The notes under the pieces were generated by a model. That model ran no database searches and was not told the origin of the DNA. It saw nothing but the letters and a program-made list of their open reading frames with translations. From positions 1 to 64,000 of the forward strand of contig NZ_VFUZ01000020.1 of the NCBI RefSeq assembly GCF_006658505.1: a stretch of DNA of 64,000 nt, read 5' to 3'. This document shows, piece after piece, positions 1 to 8,078 of the stretch (positions within the stretch are counted from its first letter, which is position 1; the number at the start of each line of letters is the position of its first letter). The stretch comes from Mesorhizobium sp. B2-4-15. GTDB lineage: Bacteria; Pseudomonadota; Alphaproteobacteria; Rhizobiales; Rhizobiaceae. Both the position numbers and the translations under genes were made by a program.

Positions 1-26
1 CATCGACAATCCGTTCGGCACGAGAT

Positions 27-65
27 TGTCACCCATGTCTTAGGTACGCTCTGTCACCCATGTCT
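27..65. repeat. Direct repeat resembling an IS end
   Basis: The 14-mer TGTCACCCATGTCT occurs at 27-40 and again at 52-65. Spaced copies of this kind are common near the termini of rhizobial insertion sequences, and the position beside a tRNA gene fits. No transposase is visible, so the element, if real, lies outside the window to the left or is a remnant. Confidence 0.4.
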
Positions 66-87
66 CCGGGCCGTACAATTGAAAAGA

Positions 88-163
<76 letters not shown>

Positions 164-435
164 CTGTTCCGGCTAACGAATGACTCGCGCTCCGGATTTC
201 ACTGGAAGCGCCATGGGCGCCCCTTGAAAGCGCGTGGGTTATAGCATGGGAATCCGGCCTGTCCAGCGCCTAGATGTGGATTTTCCGTAGGAAAAGAAAT
301 GCGCTTCGATAGGTCGGTTTCAATGCCATGCGCCTGCCTGTCTGGCTTGCCAGTCGTCGCGGAAATCGAACGGCCTCATGCCGCCAACAGCTCGGGGATT
401 TGTTGAAGGCGTTGAGGGGGCCGGCGGAGCGATCC

Positions 436-633
436 CTATTTCGGCTCGTCGGCGTCGGGGTCCTCCTCGTCGTCGCGGGCGGAGATGACATAGGTGCCCT
501 TCAGCCAGCGGTTGAGGTCGATGTCCTTGCAGCGCTTCGAGCAGAATGGATAGGTCTCGCGCGCCGACGGCTTGCCGCATTCTGGGCAAGGGCGCTTGGG
601 CCGCAGCGGCGTCACCTTGTCGTCGAGGCTCAT
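436..633 (-). CDS. yacG: DNA gyrase inhibitor YacG (zinc-binding)
   Basis: The 65-residue protein has the YacG zinc-ribbon pattern CPEC at residues 16-19 and CSKRC at 31-35, followed by the family signature DLNRWL and an acidic tail ending DEEDPDADEPK. In Escherichia coli YacG binds GyrB and inhibits gyrase; that role is inferred here from family membership. The start ATG overlaps the maf stop by four bases (ATGA), so the two are translationally coupled, and it is the last gene of the infA-maf-yacG run. Confidence 0.93.
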   Translation of the reverse strand: MSLDDKVTPLRPKRPCPECGKPSARETYPFCSKRCKDIDLNRWLKGTYVISARDDEEDPDADEPK

Positions 634-1256
634 GGCCGCGCGGACTGCCAGTTTTGATGGGTCTTGAAACCCTCGCCGGAAAGCAGTGCCACCGTCTCAT
701 AGAGCGGCAGGCCGACGATGTTGGTGTAGGAGCCGACGAGCTTGACCACAAAGGCGCCGGCGAGGCCCTGGACGGCATAGCCGCCGGCCTTGCCGCGCCA
801 TTCGCCCGAGGCGACATAGGCATCGATCTCCTCGCGCGGCAGCCGTTTGAAACGCACCCGCGTCTCGACCAGCCGCTGGCGCAGCTTGCCGCCCGGCGTG
901 ATCAGGCAGATGCCGGAATAGACCCGGTGCGAGCGGCCGGACAACAGCCCGAGGCAATTGGCGGCATCGTCCAGTGTTTCGGCCTTGGGCAGGATGCGCC
1001 GTCCGACCGCGACCACCGTGTCTGCGGCCAGCACGAAGCTTGGCGCATAGTCCGTCTCGGTCTTCAGCGAGGCAAGCGCCTTCTCGGCCTTTTCCTGGCA
1101 CAGCCGCTTGGCCAGTGAGCGCGGATGCTCGGCACGCAGCGGTGTTTCGTCGACATCGGCGGGCAGCACACGGTCCGGCTCGATGCCGGCCTGCTGCAAG
1201 AGTTCGATGCGGCGCGGGGAACCCGAGGCAAGCACCAGCTTCTGCAAAATGCTCAT
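630..1256 (-). CDS. maf: Maf family nucleoside triphosphate pyrophosphatase
   Basis: The 208-residue protein opens with LVLASGSPRRIELLQQAG, the Maf P-loop-like signature, and carries the ADTVV motif in its first half and GKAGGYAVQGLAG near residue 160. Maf proteins hydrolyse dTTP, UTP or modified nucleotides to the monophosphate, acting as housekeeping enzymes and affecting septation. Which substrate class applies cannot be read from this sequence alone. It lies 23 bp after infA and overlaps yacG by four bases, which supports a single infA-maf-yacG transcript. Confidence 0.93.
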   Translation of the reverse strand: MSILQKLVLASGSPRRIELLQQAGIEPDRVLPADVDETPLRAEHPRSLAKRLCQEKAEKALASLKTETDYAPSFVLAADTVVAVGRRILPKAETLDDAANCLGLLSGRSHRVYSGICLITPGGKLRQRLVETRVRFKRLPREEIDAYVASGEWRGKAGGYAVQGLAGAFVVKLVGSYTNIVGLPLYETVALLSGEGFKTHQNWQSARP

Positions 1257-1279
1257 TGCGTTCCGGCCGGGCCTTGATT

Positions 1280-1498
1280 TTACTTGAAACGGTAGGTGAT
1301 GCGGCCCTTGGTCAGGTCGTATGGCGTCATCTCGACCAGAACCTTGTCGCCGGTCAGCACGCGGATGCGGTTCTTGCGCATGCGGCCGGCCGTATGGGCG
1401 ATGATCTCGTGTTCGTTTTCGAGCTTCACCCTGAACATCGCGTTGGGCAACAATTCCGTCACGACACCAGGAAACTCGAGGACTTCTTCCTTCGGCAT
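1280..1498 (-). CDS. infA: Translation initiation factor IF-1
   Basis: This is a complete 72-residue IF-1 with the S1/OB fold sequence, including [31 protein letters not shown] and the end [11 protein letters not shown]-1 binds the ribosomal A site during initiation, in the cytoplasm. Length and sequence are standard. The gene is followed by maf and preceded, after a gap holding a palindromic repeat, by the phosphatase gene. Confidence 0.98.
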
Positions 1499-1534
1499 TC
1501 GATACCTTTGCTTGGATGGCAGTTCCGGCGCCTA

Positions 1535-1583
1535 GAGCACGATGCCGAAAAGTGTGGAGCGGTTTTCGGACGACATCATGCTC
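1535..1583. repeat. Rhizobial palindromic intergenic repeat, copy 1
   Basis: The arms GAGCACGATG (1535-1544) and CATCATGCTC (1574-1583) enclose an inner CCGAAAAGTG...CGGTTTTCGG hairpin. The same layout occurs at 4426-4474, so this is one family of dispersed element. It lies in the gap between the phosphatase gene and infA. The closeness to RIME-type rhizobial mosaic elements is from memory. Confidence 0.75.
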
Positions 1584-1698
1584 TACTTCTTTGACCTGGA
1601 GGCGGATTCGGATTTCAGGTCGAACAGACCCGAAATCATCCGACTCCAGCCGGAATTTCGGCGGAACCTATATGATAATCGTGCGCTTGTGAACACGC

Positions 1699-2160
1699 TT
1701 AATCCGTCGCGTTTTTTGCTTCTGGAAGCAAAAAACGTCGGCTTATGCGCGCCTTCAGCCGCTCGCGGACATCGCGATAGACCGCCATGATCTGTTCGCG
1801 CGTGCCGCCGGCATCGGTCGGGTCCGGCGTCGGCCAATATTCGACCTCGACGGCCAGCGAGCGGGTGAGCTCGAGCGCGGCGTGGTGCGCCTCCGGCGCC
1901 AGCGTCACGATCAGGTCGAAATAGTCGTCCTCGAGATCGTCCAATGTCCTTGGGTGACGCTCGCCCAGCGACAGGCCTTCCTCGGCAAGCACGGCATCGA
2001 CGAACGGGTCACGCTCGCCGGCGCGCACGCCGGCCGAGGCGACGAAAATGGTGGCGGGCAGCATCCGGCGCGCCAACTGCTCGGCCATCGGCGAGCGCAC
2101 GGCATTCATGCCGCACAGGAACAGAATCGAGCGGGGCAGGGCGCCGGGTGCCAGGATCAG
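1699..2160 (-). CDS. Low-molecular-weight protein-tyrosine phosphatase family protein (start uncertain)
   Basis: The N-terminal phosphatase loop reads CGMNAVRSPMAE, the CX5R pocket of the LMW-PTP/arsenate reductase fold, with Cys at 2113-2115. A C-terminal PDPTDAGG segment supplies the usual general-acid Asp. The first in-frame ATG (2107-2109) falls inside the loop, after the catalytic Cys, so translation must begin upstream at a non-ATG codon. CTG codons at 2152-2154 or 2158-2160 overlap the UPF0262 stop and are the nearest choices. The last residues are encoded by a palindrome (1710-1737), suggesting the 3' end was altered by a repeat. It belongs to the hisD-UPF0262-phosphatase-infA run. 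Its substrate is unknown. Confidence 0.8.
   Translation of the reverse strand: MILAPGALPRSILFLCGMNAVRSPMAEQLARRMLPATIFVASAGVRAGERDPFVDAVLAEEGLSLGERHPRTLDDLEDDYFDLIVTLAPEAHHAALELTRSLAVEVEYWPTPDPTDAGGTREQIMAVYRDVRERLKARISRRFLLPEAKNATD
1710..1737. repeat. Perfect 13-bp-arm palindrome inside the phosphatase 3' end
   Basis: CGTTTTTTGCTTC, a two-base TG loop, then GAAGCAAAAAACG form an exact inverted repeat. It overlaps the final codons of the minus-strand phosphatase gene, and its own A/T tracts could make it a two-way terminator. It may also be a small mobile palindrome that gave the protein its last residues. Confidence 0.7.
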
Positions 2161-2642
2161 CCCCGCCAGTGCAGCACGCAGACCAGCGTGAACAGCCGGC
2201 GCGCCGTATCGAAGTCGATGTCGATCTTGCCGGCGAGCCGGTCCATCAGCGTCTGCGAGCCCTCATTGTGCAGTCCGCGGCGGCCCATGTCGATGGCCTC
2301 GATATGGCTCGGCGTCGAGGAGCGGATGGCGTCGTAATAGCTTTCGCAGATCATGTAGTAATCCTTGACGATGCGCCGGAGCGGCGTCAGCGACAGGATA
2401 TGGGTGACGACCCCGGTGCCGTCCTCGCGCGCCACGGCAAAGACCAGGCGCTGCTCGGCCAGCGACAGCTTTAGCCGGTAGGGGCCTGTGCCGCCGTCAT
2501 TGACGGGCCGGAAACTGTTCTCCTCGATCAGGTCGAAGATCGCCACCGCCCGCTCATGCTCGACATCGGGCGTCGAACGGCCGATCGATTCATCGAGTTC
2601 GACATCGATCAGTTTTGCGCGGGTTTGATCGGAGCCCGTCAT
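2157..2642 (-). CDS. UPF0262 family protein
   Basis: The 161-residue protein carries features of the alphaproteobacterial UPF0262 family: an N-terminal KLIDVELDESIGRS segment, the central LSLTPLRRIVKDY block and SHIEAIDMGRRGLHNEG near residue 130. No catalytic motif is evident and the family has no assigned function. It starts six bases downstream of the hisD stop and its own TGA overlaps the probable start of the phosphatase gene, so it is almost certainly co-transcribed with both. This gene order recurs in rhizobia. Confidence 0.88.
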   Translation of the reverse strand: MTGSDQTRAKLIDVELDESIGRSTPDVEHERAVAIFDLIEENSFRPVNDGGTGPYRLKLSLAEQRLVFAVAREDGTGVVTHILSLTPLRRIVKDYYMICESYYDAIRSSTPSHIEAIDMGRRGLHNEGSQTLMDRLAGKIDIDFDTARRLFTLVCVLHWRG

Positions 2643-2648
2643 ATCAGC

Positions 2649-3941
2649 CTACATGTTCAACCGTATGGCGACGGAGCGGCCATGCGCGTCGAGCCCTTCC
2701 GCCTTGGCGAGCGCGATCGCCGCCGGCGCCAGAACGCGCAACTGCTCCGGTCCAAGTCTGAGCACCGAGGTGCGCTTGACGAAGTCGAGCACCGACAGGC
2801 CCGACGAGAACCGCGCCGAGCGTGCGGTCGGCAGCACGTGATTGGAGCCGCCGACATAGTCGCCGATGGCTTCCGGTGTATGGCGGCCGAGAAAAACGGC
2901 GCCGGCATTGCGCATCCGCGACAGGAAGCCTTCGGCATCGTCGATAGCCAACTCGACATGCTCGGCCGCGATGCGGTCGACCAGCGGCAGTGCGGCCTCG
3001 ATGGTCGGAACTTCGATCACCGCGCCGAAATCACGCCAGCTCGCCGCGGCCGTCTCGCCGCGCGGCAGGCTCTGCAACTGGCGCTCGACCGCCCGTTCGA
3101 CCGCCTTGCCGAAGGCCGGATCGTCGGTGATCAGGATCGATTGTGCCGACACATCATGTTCGGCCTGGGCCAGCAGATCGGCCGCGATCCAGTCCGGATC
3201 GTTGTCGCCATCGGCCACCACGAGTACTTCCGAGGGGCCGGCGATCATGTCGATACCGACCGTGCCGAATACCTGCCGCTTGGCCGCCGCCACATAGGCA
3301 TTGCCAGGGCCGACCACCTTGGCCACCGGACGGATCGTTTCGGTGCCATAGGCAAGGGCCGCGATCGCCTGCGCGCCGCCGACGCGGTAGATTTCGGAAA
3401 CGCCGGATATATCGGCCGCCACCAGCACCAGCGGCGGGATGGCGCCGCCGGAGGCAGGCACGCAGATGGCGATGCGTTCGACGCCGGCAACCTTGGCCGG
3501 TATGGCGTTCATCAGCACCGAACTCGGATAGCTTGCGGTGCCCCCCGGCACGTAGAGGCCGACAGCCTCGATCGCCGTCCAGCGCCAGCCGAGTTCGACG
3601 CCGGCGGCATCCGTATAGCGATTGTCCTTTGGAAGCTGCTGCTCGTGATAGGCGCGTATCCGGTCACGCGCGAATTCGAGCGCCTTGATCGTCCCCGCAT
3701 CGGCGCCATCATAGGCGCTGGCGATTTCGGTCTTCGATACGGCAATGCCGACGCTTCTGAGGTCGGCGCGGTCGAATCGCTTGGAATAGTCGATCAGCGC
3801 CGCGTCGCCCTCGGCGCGCACCCGCGCGATGATCTCGCGCACCGCGGCCTCGACATCGGCGGACACTTCCCGCTTGGTCAGAAGGAAGGCGGCGAAACGC
3901 TGCTCGAAATCGGCGTCGGAGTGGCGAAGCGTGATGGCCAT
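2649..3941 (-). CDS. hisD: Histidinol dehydrogenase
   Basis: HisD oxidises L-histidinol to L-histidine in two NAD-dependent steps at a zinc site, the last step of histidine synthesis. Recognised blocks include VPGGTASYPSSVLMNAIPAKVAGV, GGAQAIAALAYGTE, GPGNAYVAAAKRQVFG, DMIAGPSEVLV, the QAEHD metal-binding region and GPVHVLPT-like NHVLPTARSARFSSGLSV. Starting at MAITLRH gives 430 residues, the usual length; a longer reading to 4028 would run into DUF2948. It is followed closely by UPF0262. Confidence 0.97.
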   Translation of the reverse strand: MAITLRHSDADFEQRFAAFLLTKREVSADVEAAVREIIARVRAEGDAALIDYSKRFDRADLRSVGIAVSKTEIASAYDGADAGTIKALEFARDRIRAYHEQQLPKDNRYTDAAGVELGWRWTAIEAVGLYVPGGTASYPSSVLMNAIPAKVAGVERIAICVPASGGAIPPLVLVAADISGVSEIYRVGGAQAIAALAYGTETIRPVAKVVGPGNAYVAAAKRQVFGTVGIDMIAGPSEVLVVADGDNDPDWIAADLLAQAEHDVSAQSILITDDPAFGKAVERAVERQLQSLPRGETAAASWRDFGAVIEVPTIEAALPLVDRIAAEHVELAIDDAEGFLSRMRNAGAVFLGRHTPEAIGDYVGGSNHVLPTARSARFSSGLSVLDFVKRTSVLRLGPEQLRVLAPAAIALAKAEGLDAHGRSVAIRLNM

Positions 3942-3948
3942 GAGACGC

Positions 3949-4383
3949 TCAGGCCCTGTGCACGGGACGTGACGTGGCTTCCCACGCGCCGCCGATGTCG
4001 GCAAGGCGGGCCTCGATGCACTCGACATCGAGCATGATGGTGCCGCCGCCTGAAAAGATCAGCTCGACGATGCCCGCGGGCTTGCTGATCTCGATGAAGC
4101 TGATGGCCAGCAGGGACAGAACCTCGGTTGGCTTGTCGCGGGCAATGCCGTTGGTCTTGGCGCCCAGCACCCGGTCGAAATGCAGCACCGCCTGGCGCCG
4201 CTCGTTATGCTGGCGAAACAGGCCCGACTTCGCCTCCCAGACGAAGCGGTTCATGGTCAACACGAAACGTTTGGCCGCGGGCAGATATTCGAGGTCCGAA
4301 ACCTTCATCACGGCATCCTGGACATGGGCCGAGACGATGCCCAGGTCCTGGTCGTCGAGCGCGATAAGCTTGAGGGCATTCAT
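3949..4383 (-). CDS. DUF2948 family protein
   Basis: The 144-residue protein begins MNALKLIALDDQDLGIVSAH and contains VSDLEYLPAAKRFVL and RRQAVLHFDRV, features typical of DUF2948. The family is soluble, confined mainly to Alphaproteobacteria and usually found directly before hisD, as here (seven bases upstream). No catalytic signature is visible and no function is known. It is the first gene of the hisD run, downstream of a block of intergenic repeats. Confidence 0.85.
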   Translation of the reverse strand: MNALKLIALDDQDLGIVSAHVQDAVMKVSDLEYLPAAKRFVLTMNRFVWEAKSGLFRQHNERRQAVLHFDRVLGAKTNGIARDKPTEVLSLLAISFIEISKPAGIVELIFSGGGTIMLDVECIEARLADIGGAWEATSRPVHRA

Positions 4384-4425
4384 GCGGATTTCGCACCTGA
4401 AAGTTGACTGTTCAGCCTTCTGTTA

Positions 4426-4474
4426 GAGCATGATCCCGAAAAGTGGAAACCGGTTTTTGGCAAAGATCATGCTC
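4426..4474. repeat. Rhizobial palindromic intergenic repeat, copy 2
   Basis: GAGCATGATC (4426-4435) pairs with GATCATGCTC (4465-4474) around an inner CCGAAAAGTGG/CCGGTTTTTGG hairpin. This is the same family as 1535-1583, with better-preserved arms. It sits just upstream of DUF2948, and the following GGCTCTAG (to about 4492) may be its outer border. Confidence 0.8.
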
Positions 4475-4561
4475 AGACAAAACAGGCTCTAGGCGGTCTT
4501 TTCGAAGCACGCAACCGCGATAGGGGTTCTGCGCCAGGACAATCGCTTCAGGTTTGCACCG

Positions 4562-4665
4562 CTACTCGTCGCCCTGCCGGGCACTTCTCCCCGTATAGAG
4601 ACGGGGAGAAGGACGCCCCCCGATCGCGGATGCCGGCAGGCAGATAAGGGGGCGGTGCCGACTCG
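4562..4665. repeat. Second intergenic repeat with an 11-bp hairpin
   Basis: The core hairpin is CTTCTCCCCGT (4584-4594), loop ATAGAG, ACGGGGAGAAG (4601-4611). It is flanked by GCCCTGCCGG and a roughly complementary TGCCGGCAGG. Elements with this 'cttctccccgt' core are familiar from Mesorhizobium intergenic regions. With copy 2 above it fills most of the 327-bp gap between murA and DUF2948, where no gene is seen. Confidence 0.65.
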
Positions 4666-4710
4666 ACAATTGCCCATTGGACGCCGACTTGAAGCGGCTG
4701 CCTTGGGGTT

Positions 4711-6003
4711 CTAAGCGGAAATCCGCTCGATCACCGCGCCGCAATTAGACAGCTTTTCCTCCAGCCGCTCGAAGCCGCGGTCAAGATGATAGACGCGGTT
4801 GACCGTGGTCTCGCCTTCGGCCGCCAGTCCGGCAATGACCAGCGACACCGAGGCGCGAAGATCGGTCGCCATCACCGGCGCACCCTTCAGTTTCGGAACG
4901 CCGTCGACGATCGCCGTCTGGCCGGAAAGCGTGATGTGGGCGCCGAGCCGGGCCAGTTCCTGGACATGCATGAAGCGGTTCTCGAAGATGGTCTCGGTGA
5001 TGCGCGACTTGCCCTTGGCCATGGTCATCAGGCCCATGAACTGCGCCTGCAGGTCGGTCGGGAAAGCCGGGAAGGGCGCCGTCGTCACGTCGACCGGCGA
5101 AATGCCGGCGCCGTTGCGCTTGACGCGGATGCCGGAATTGGTCTGCGTGATCTCGGCGCCGGTCTGTGAAATCACATCAAGCGCGGTCTGCAAAAGTTCG
5201 GGACGCGCGCCTTCGAGCACGACGTCGCCGCCGGTCATGGCGACCGCCATGGCGTAGGTTCCGGTCTCGATGCGGTCGGGGATGACGCGTACGCGTGCGC
5301 CCGACAGCGCCTCGACGCCATCGACGGTGATAACAGGCGTGCCGGCGCCGGAAATTTTCGCGCCCATGGCGTTGAGGCATTCGGCGAGGTTGACGATCTC
5401 GGGCTCGCAGGCGGCGTTTTCGAGCACCGTTTCGCCCTTGGCCAGCGAGGCCGCCATCATCAGCACATGGGTGGCGCCGACCGACACCTTCGGGAAAACA
5501 TAGCGGTTGCCGACAAGGCGGCCATTGCGGGTCTTGGCGATGACGTAGCCGGTGTCGACGTCGATATCCGCGCCCAGCGCCTGCAGGCCTTCGAGGAACA
5601 GGTCGACCGGGCGGGTGCCGATGGCGCATCCGCCTGGCAGCGACACCTTGGCCTCGCCCATGCGGGCCAGCAGCGGCCCGATCACCCAGAACGACGCCCG
5701 CATCTTCGACACCAGCTCGTAAGGCGCCGTGGTGTCGACGATGTTGCGGGCCGAGAAGTTGATGGTGCGCGAATAGCCCTCATTCTGCTTCTCGCGGCGG
5801 CCATTGACGGAATAATCGACGCCGTGATTGCCGAGGATGCGGATCAGCTGCTCGACATCGGCCAGATGCGGCACGTTTTCCAAGGTCAGCGTGTCGTCGG
5901 TCAAAAGCGAGGCGATCATCAAGGGCAGGGCGGCATTTTTCGCGCCCGATATCGGAATGCTTCCGGCAAGCTCGTTGCCGCCGACAATTCTGATGCGATC
6001 CAT
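4711..6003 (-). CDS. murA: UDP-N-acetylglucosamine 1-carboxyvinyltransferase
   Basis: MurA transfers enolpyruvate from PEP to UDP-GlcNAc, the first committed step of peptidoglycan synthesis, in the cytoplasm. The 430-residue protein shows the substrate motif SGAKNAALPLMIASLL near residue 20, the fosfomycin-target loop LPGGCAIGTRPVDLFLEGL with its Cys, GATHVLMMAASLAKG, and FPTDLQAQFM. Length matches the family. It precedes the DUF2948-hisD run but is separated from it by 327 bp of repeats, so it may form its own unit. Confidence 0.97.
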   Translation of the reverse strand: MDRIRIVGGNELAGSIPISGAKNAALPLMIASLLTDDTLTLENVPHLADVEQLIRILGNHGVDYSVNGRREKQNEGYSRTINFSARNIVDTTAPYELVSKMRASFWVIGPLLARMGEAKVSLPGGCAIGTRPVDLFLEGLQALGADIDVDTGYVIAKTRNGRLVGNRYVFPKVSVGATHVLMMAASLAKGETVLENAACEPEIVNLAECLNAMGAKISGAGTPVITVDGVEALSGARVRVIPDRIETGTYAMAVAMTGGDVVLEGARPELLQTALDVISQTGAEITQTNSGIRVKRNGAGISPVDVTTAPFPAFPTDLQAQFMGLMTMAKGKSRITETIFENRFMHVQELARLGAHITLSGQTAIVDGVPKLKGAPVMATDLRASVSLVIAGLAAEGETTVNRVYHLDRGFERLEEKLSNCGAVIERISA

Positions 6004-6131
6004 TGGAGAACGTCCCTCTCGGCCAAAAAGGCCGGTTCAATCGTTTGAGTGTCGGCCCGTCTAGACCATCGGTTGGCTTGGTTCAAGAAATAGCATTTCG
6101 CCCATCCCAAGCTAAGAGTGGCCGATTTGAG

Positions 6132-6308
6132 TTAATCTTTTTGCATTTCCTTGGAAGCTGTGAGCCCGTCCGGCCGCTGGTCGGCCTCGCCGGTGCGGCG
6201 CGAGCGCGACTGCGCCTTGCGTTTCTGCAGATTGGCGCGCAACTGCTCGGCAAGCCGGGTTTTGCGGTCCGTGTCGCTGTTTTTCGATGGAATTGTCTTG
6301 CCGCTCAT
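6132..6308 (-). CDS. Small basic hypothetical protein upstream of murA
   Basis: From MSGKTIPSK the protein has 58 residues, rich in Lys, Arg and Gln (LRANLQKRKAQSRSRR), with no membrane segment. It reads toward murA with about 130 bp between them. The position and basic helical composition resemble the short conserved proteins often annotated beside rhizobial murA, but no domain is recognised. A start further upstream (6344) is possible. Confidence 0.55.
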   Translation of the reverse strand: MSGKTIPSKNSDTDRKTRLAEQLRANLQKRKAQSRSRRTGEADQRPDGLTASKEMQKD

Positions 6309-6469
6309 CGTCCCGTCCCGGCCGGCGCCCGACCAAACCGACATTCAGGGATAGCCAAGAATGTGGCGCCGCCATGTCATTGAAAGCTATCCGGCAAAGG
6401 CTTTCACAGAAGCGTTGTTCTTGGCCTTGCGCTTGCCGGTTCGATATGGCAGAAGCCCCGCCATCGGCG

Positions 6470-6544
<75 letters not shown>

Positions 6545-6729
6545 GCCTATCTCCGAATCTCGAATTTTATCTGCCTTGACGCCTGGCGTGCGTCGGACAA
6601 GCGCTGTTTGGCGCTCCGCGACATGGCTGCCTCCCTTATCGCACCGCCCAACTCGGTCGTTTTCGCGGGCTGACGGCTTGTCGGGCGCTCGGGTCGATGG
6701 CTAAATAAACGCTCACAGGGGAAGGGAGC

Positions 6730-7872
6730 ATGGCACTTCACCTTTCGGCGGATGCCCCGGCTTCAGTCGCGGCTGCGCCGCAAAAATATCTCTTTGGCCC
6801 GTTCATCGACTTTTTCATGCTTGGCGGAAGCGCGCTTCTGATCCTGCCGGTCCTGTATTTCGTGCCGCTCAGATACGAAGCTGCTGTGACGCTGACGATG
6901 TTCTTGCTTTCCCATCTCATAAACCAGCCGCACTTCGGTCATTCGTATCAGATCTTCTATCGCAATTTCGCGCGCAAGGTGCGCGGCGACGGCTACAGCC
7001 GCAATCTGCAGATCCGCTATATTTTGGCGGGCATCGTCGTCCCGCTGGCGATGATTGCCTTCTTTGCCTATGGTTCATTGACGGGGAACACCCGGCTGCT
7101 CGGCTATGCGACCAACGCGATGGGCTTTTTCGTGGGCTGGCACTACGTCAAGCAGGGCTATGGCATGCTGATGGTCGATGCCGTGCTGAAGCGCAAATTC
7201 TTCAGCGATCAGGACAAGAAGGTGTTGCTGTTCAACGGCTATGCCGTGTGGCTGTTCGCATGGCTGCAGACCAACATGGTGATCACCCAGAGGCAGTTCT
7301 GGGGTTTGGACTACTACACCTTCGCGGTCCCGCCATGGCTTATCACCATCGCCATGTCGATCGCCGCCGCCTCCTCGGCGGCTACCGCCGTGATGTTCAT
7401 CAATCGCTGGCGCAGGCATGGTGGCGCGCTGCCGTATAACGGCGTCGTCGCCTATGTCGTGTCCCTCTATGCCTGGATACTGTTCGTGACTTGGAACCCG
7501 CTCTGGCTGCTCGTCGTGCCGGCGATGCATTCCTTGCAGTATCTGGCGGTGGTCTGGCGCTATCAGACCAATGTCGAGCGCGACCGCGCCGATGCCGTCG
7601 AGAAGCCGGCTTTGAAGCTCCTGTCCATTCTTGGACCGCTGTACAGGCTGCGCGTGCTGGCGTTCATCATCGTGGGCGCAATTCTGGGAGCGCTCGGTTT
7701 CTGGCTGGTGCCGATGGCGCTGGTCGACCTCATTCCCTACGACAAGGCAGTGCTCGGCTCGTCGCTCTTCCTCTTCATCGCCTGGATATTCATCAACGTG
7801 CACCACTACTTCCTGGACAATGTGATGTGGCGGCGCGGCAATCCGGAAGTCTCGAAATATCTGTTTCGCTGA
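6730..7872 (+). CDS. Polytopic membrane protein with conserved-looking histidines
   Basis: The 380-residue protein has about eight hydrophobic segments (for example near residues 27-47, 97-118, 200-222, 240-262, 300-325 and 335-357). Histidines sit at membrane borders in compact motifs: H62, H68 and H71 in SHLINQPHFGHS, H138 in GWHYVKQGYG, H267 in MHSLQYL, and H358-H359 in VHHYFLDNVMWRRGN. This arrangement recalls integral-membrane metal enzymes such as desaturase/hydroxylase or Brp/Blh-type proteins, but no family was recognised with certainty. The start has a GGAG-type ribosome site (ggaagggagc) just upstream. It is flanked by unrelated genes on both sides. Confidence 0.8.
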   Translation: MALHLSADAPASVAAAPQKYLFGPFIDFFMLGGSALLILPVLYFVPLRYEAAVTLTMFLLSHLINQPHFGHSYQIFYRNFARKVRGDGYSRNLQIRYILAGIVVPLAMIAFFAYGSLTGNTRLLGYATNAMGFFVGWHYVKQGYGMLMVDAVLKRKFFSDQDKKVLLFNGYAVWLFAWLQTNMVITQRQFWGLDYYTFAVPPWLITIAMSIAAASSAATAVMFINRWRRHGGALPYNGVVAYVVSLYAWILFVTWNPLWLLVVPAMHSLQYLAVVWRYQTNVERDRADAVEKPALKLLSILGPLYRLRVLAFIIVGAILGALGFWLVPMALVDLIPYDKAVLGSSLFLFIAWIFINVHHYFLDNVMWRRGNPEVSKYLFR

Positions 7873-8078
7873 AGCAGGTTCATTCCGGGCAACCGCCCCT
7901 GCGGGACAGCCTTTCGGGCACGAACACGATTCGTTAACCAAGATGCTGTTCATCGGCGTGTCGAGGACTGATGTCCCGTCTGCGTGGTCAAGCCTGCTTG
8001 TCAGGTCGAGAGCGTCGAAAGAAGGCTCCGCATCGGCGAAGACGTCAAATCGCCCGAAACAAGAACAATGTGTAAGGC

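Noticed and set aside
1542..1790. 82-codon plus-strand frame between infA and the phosphatase
   Set aside because: It runs through two palindromic repeats and the antisense of the phosphatase end, with no ribosome site.
2556..4037. 493-codon plus-strand frame over hisD
   Set aside because: It is antisense to a complete histidinol dehydrogenase and has no recognisable family.
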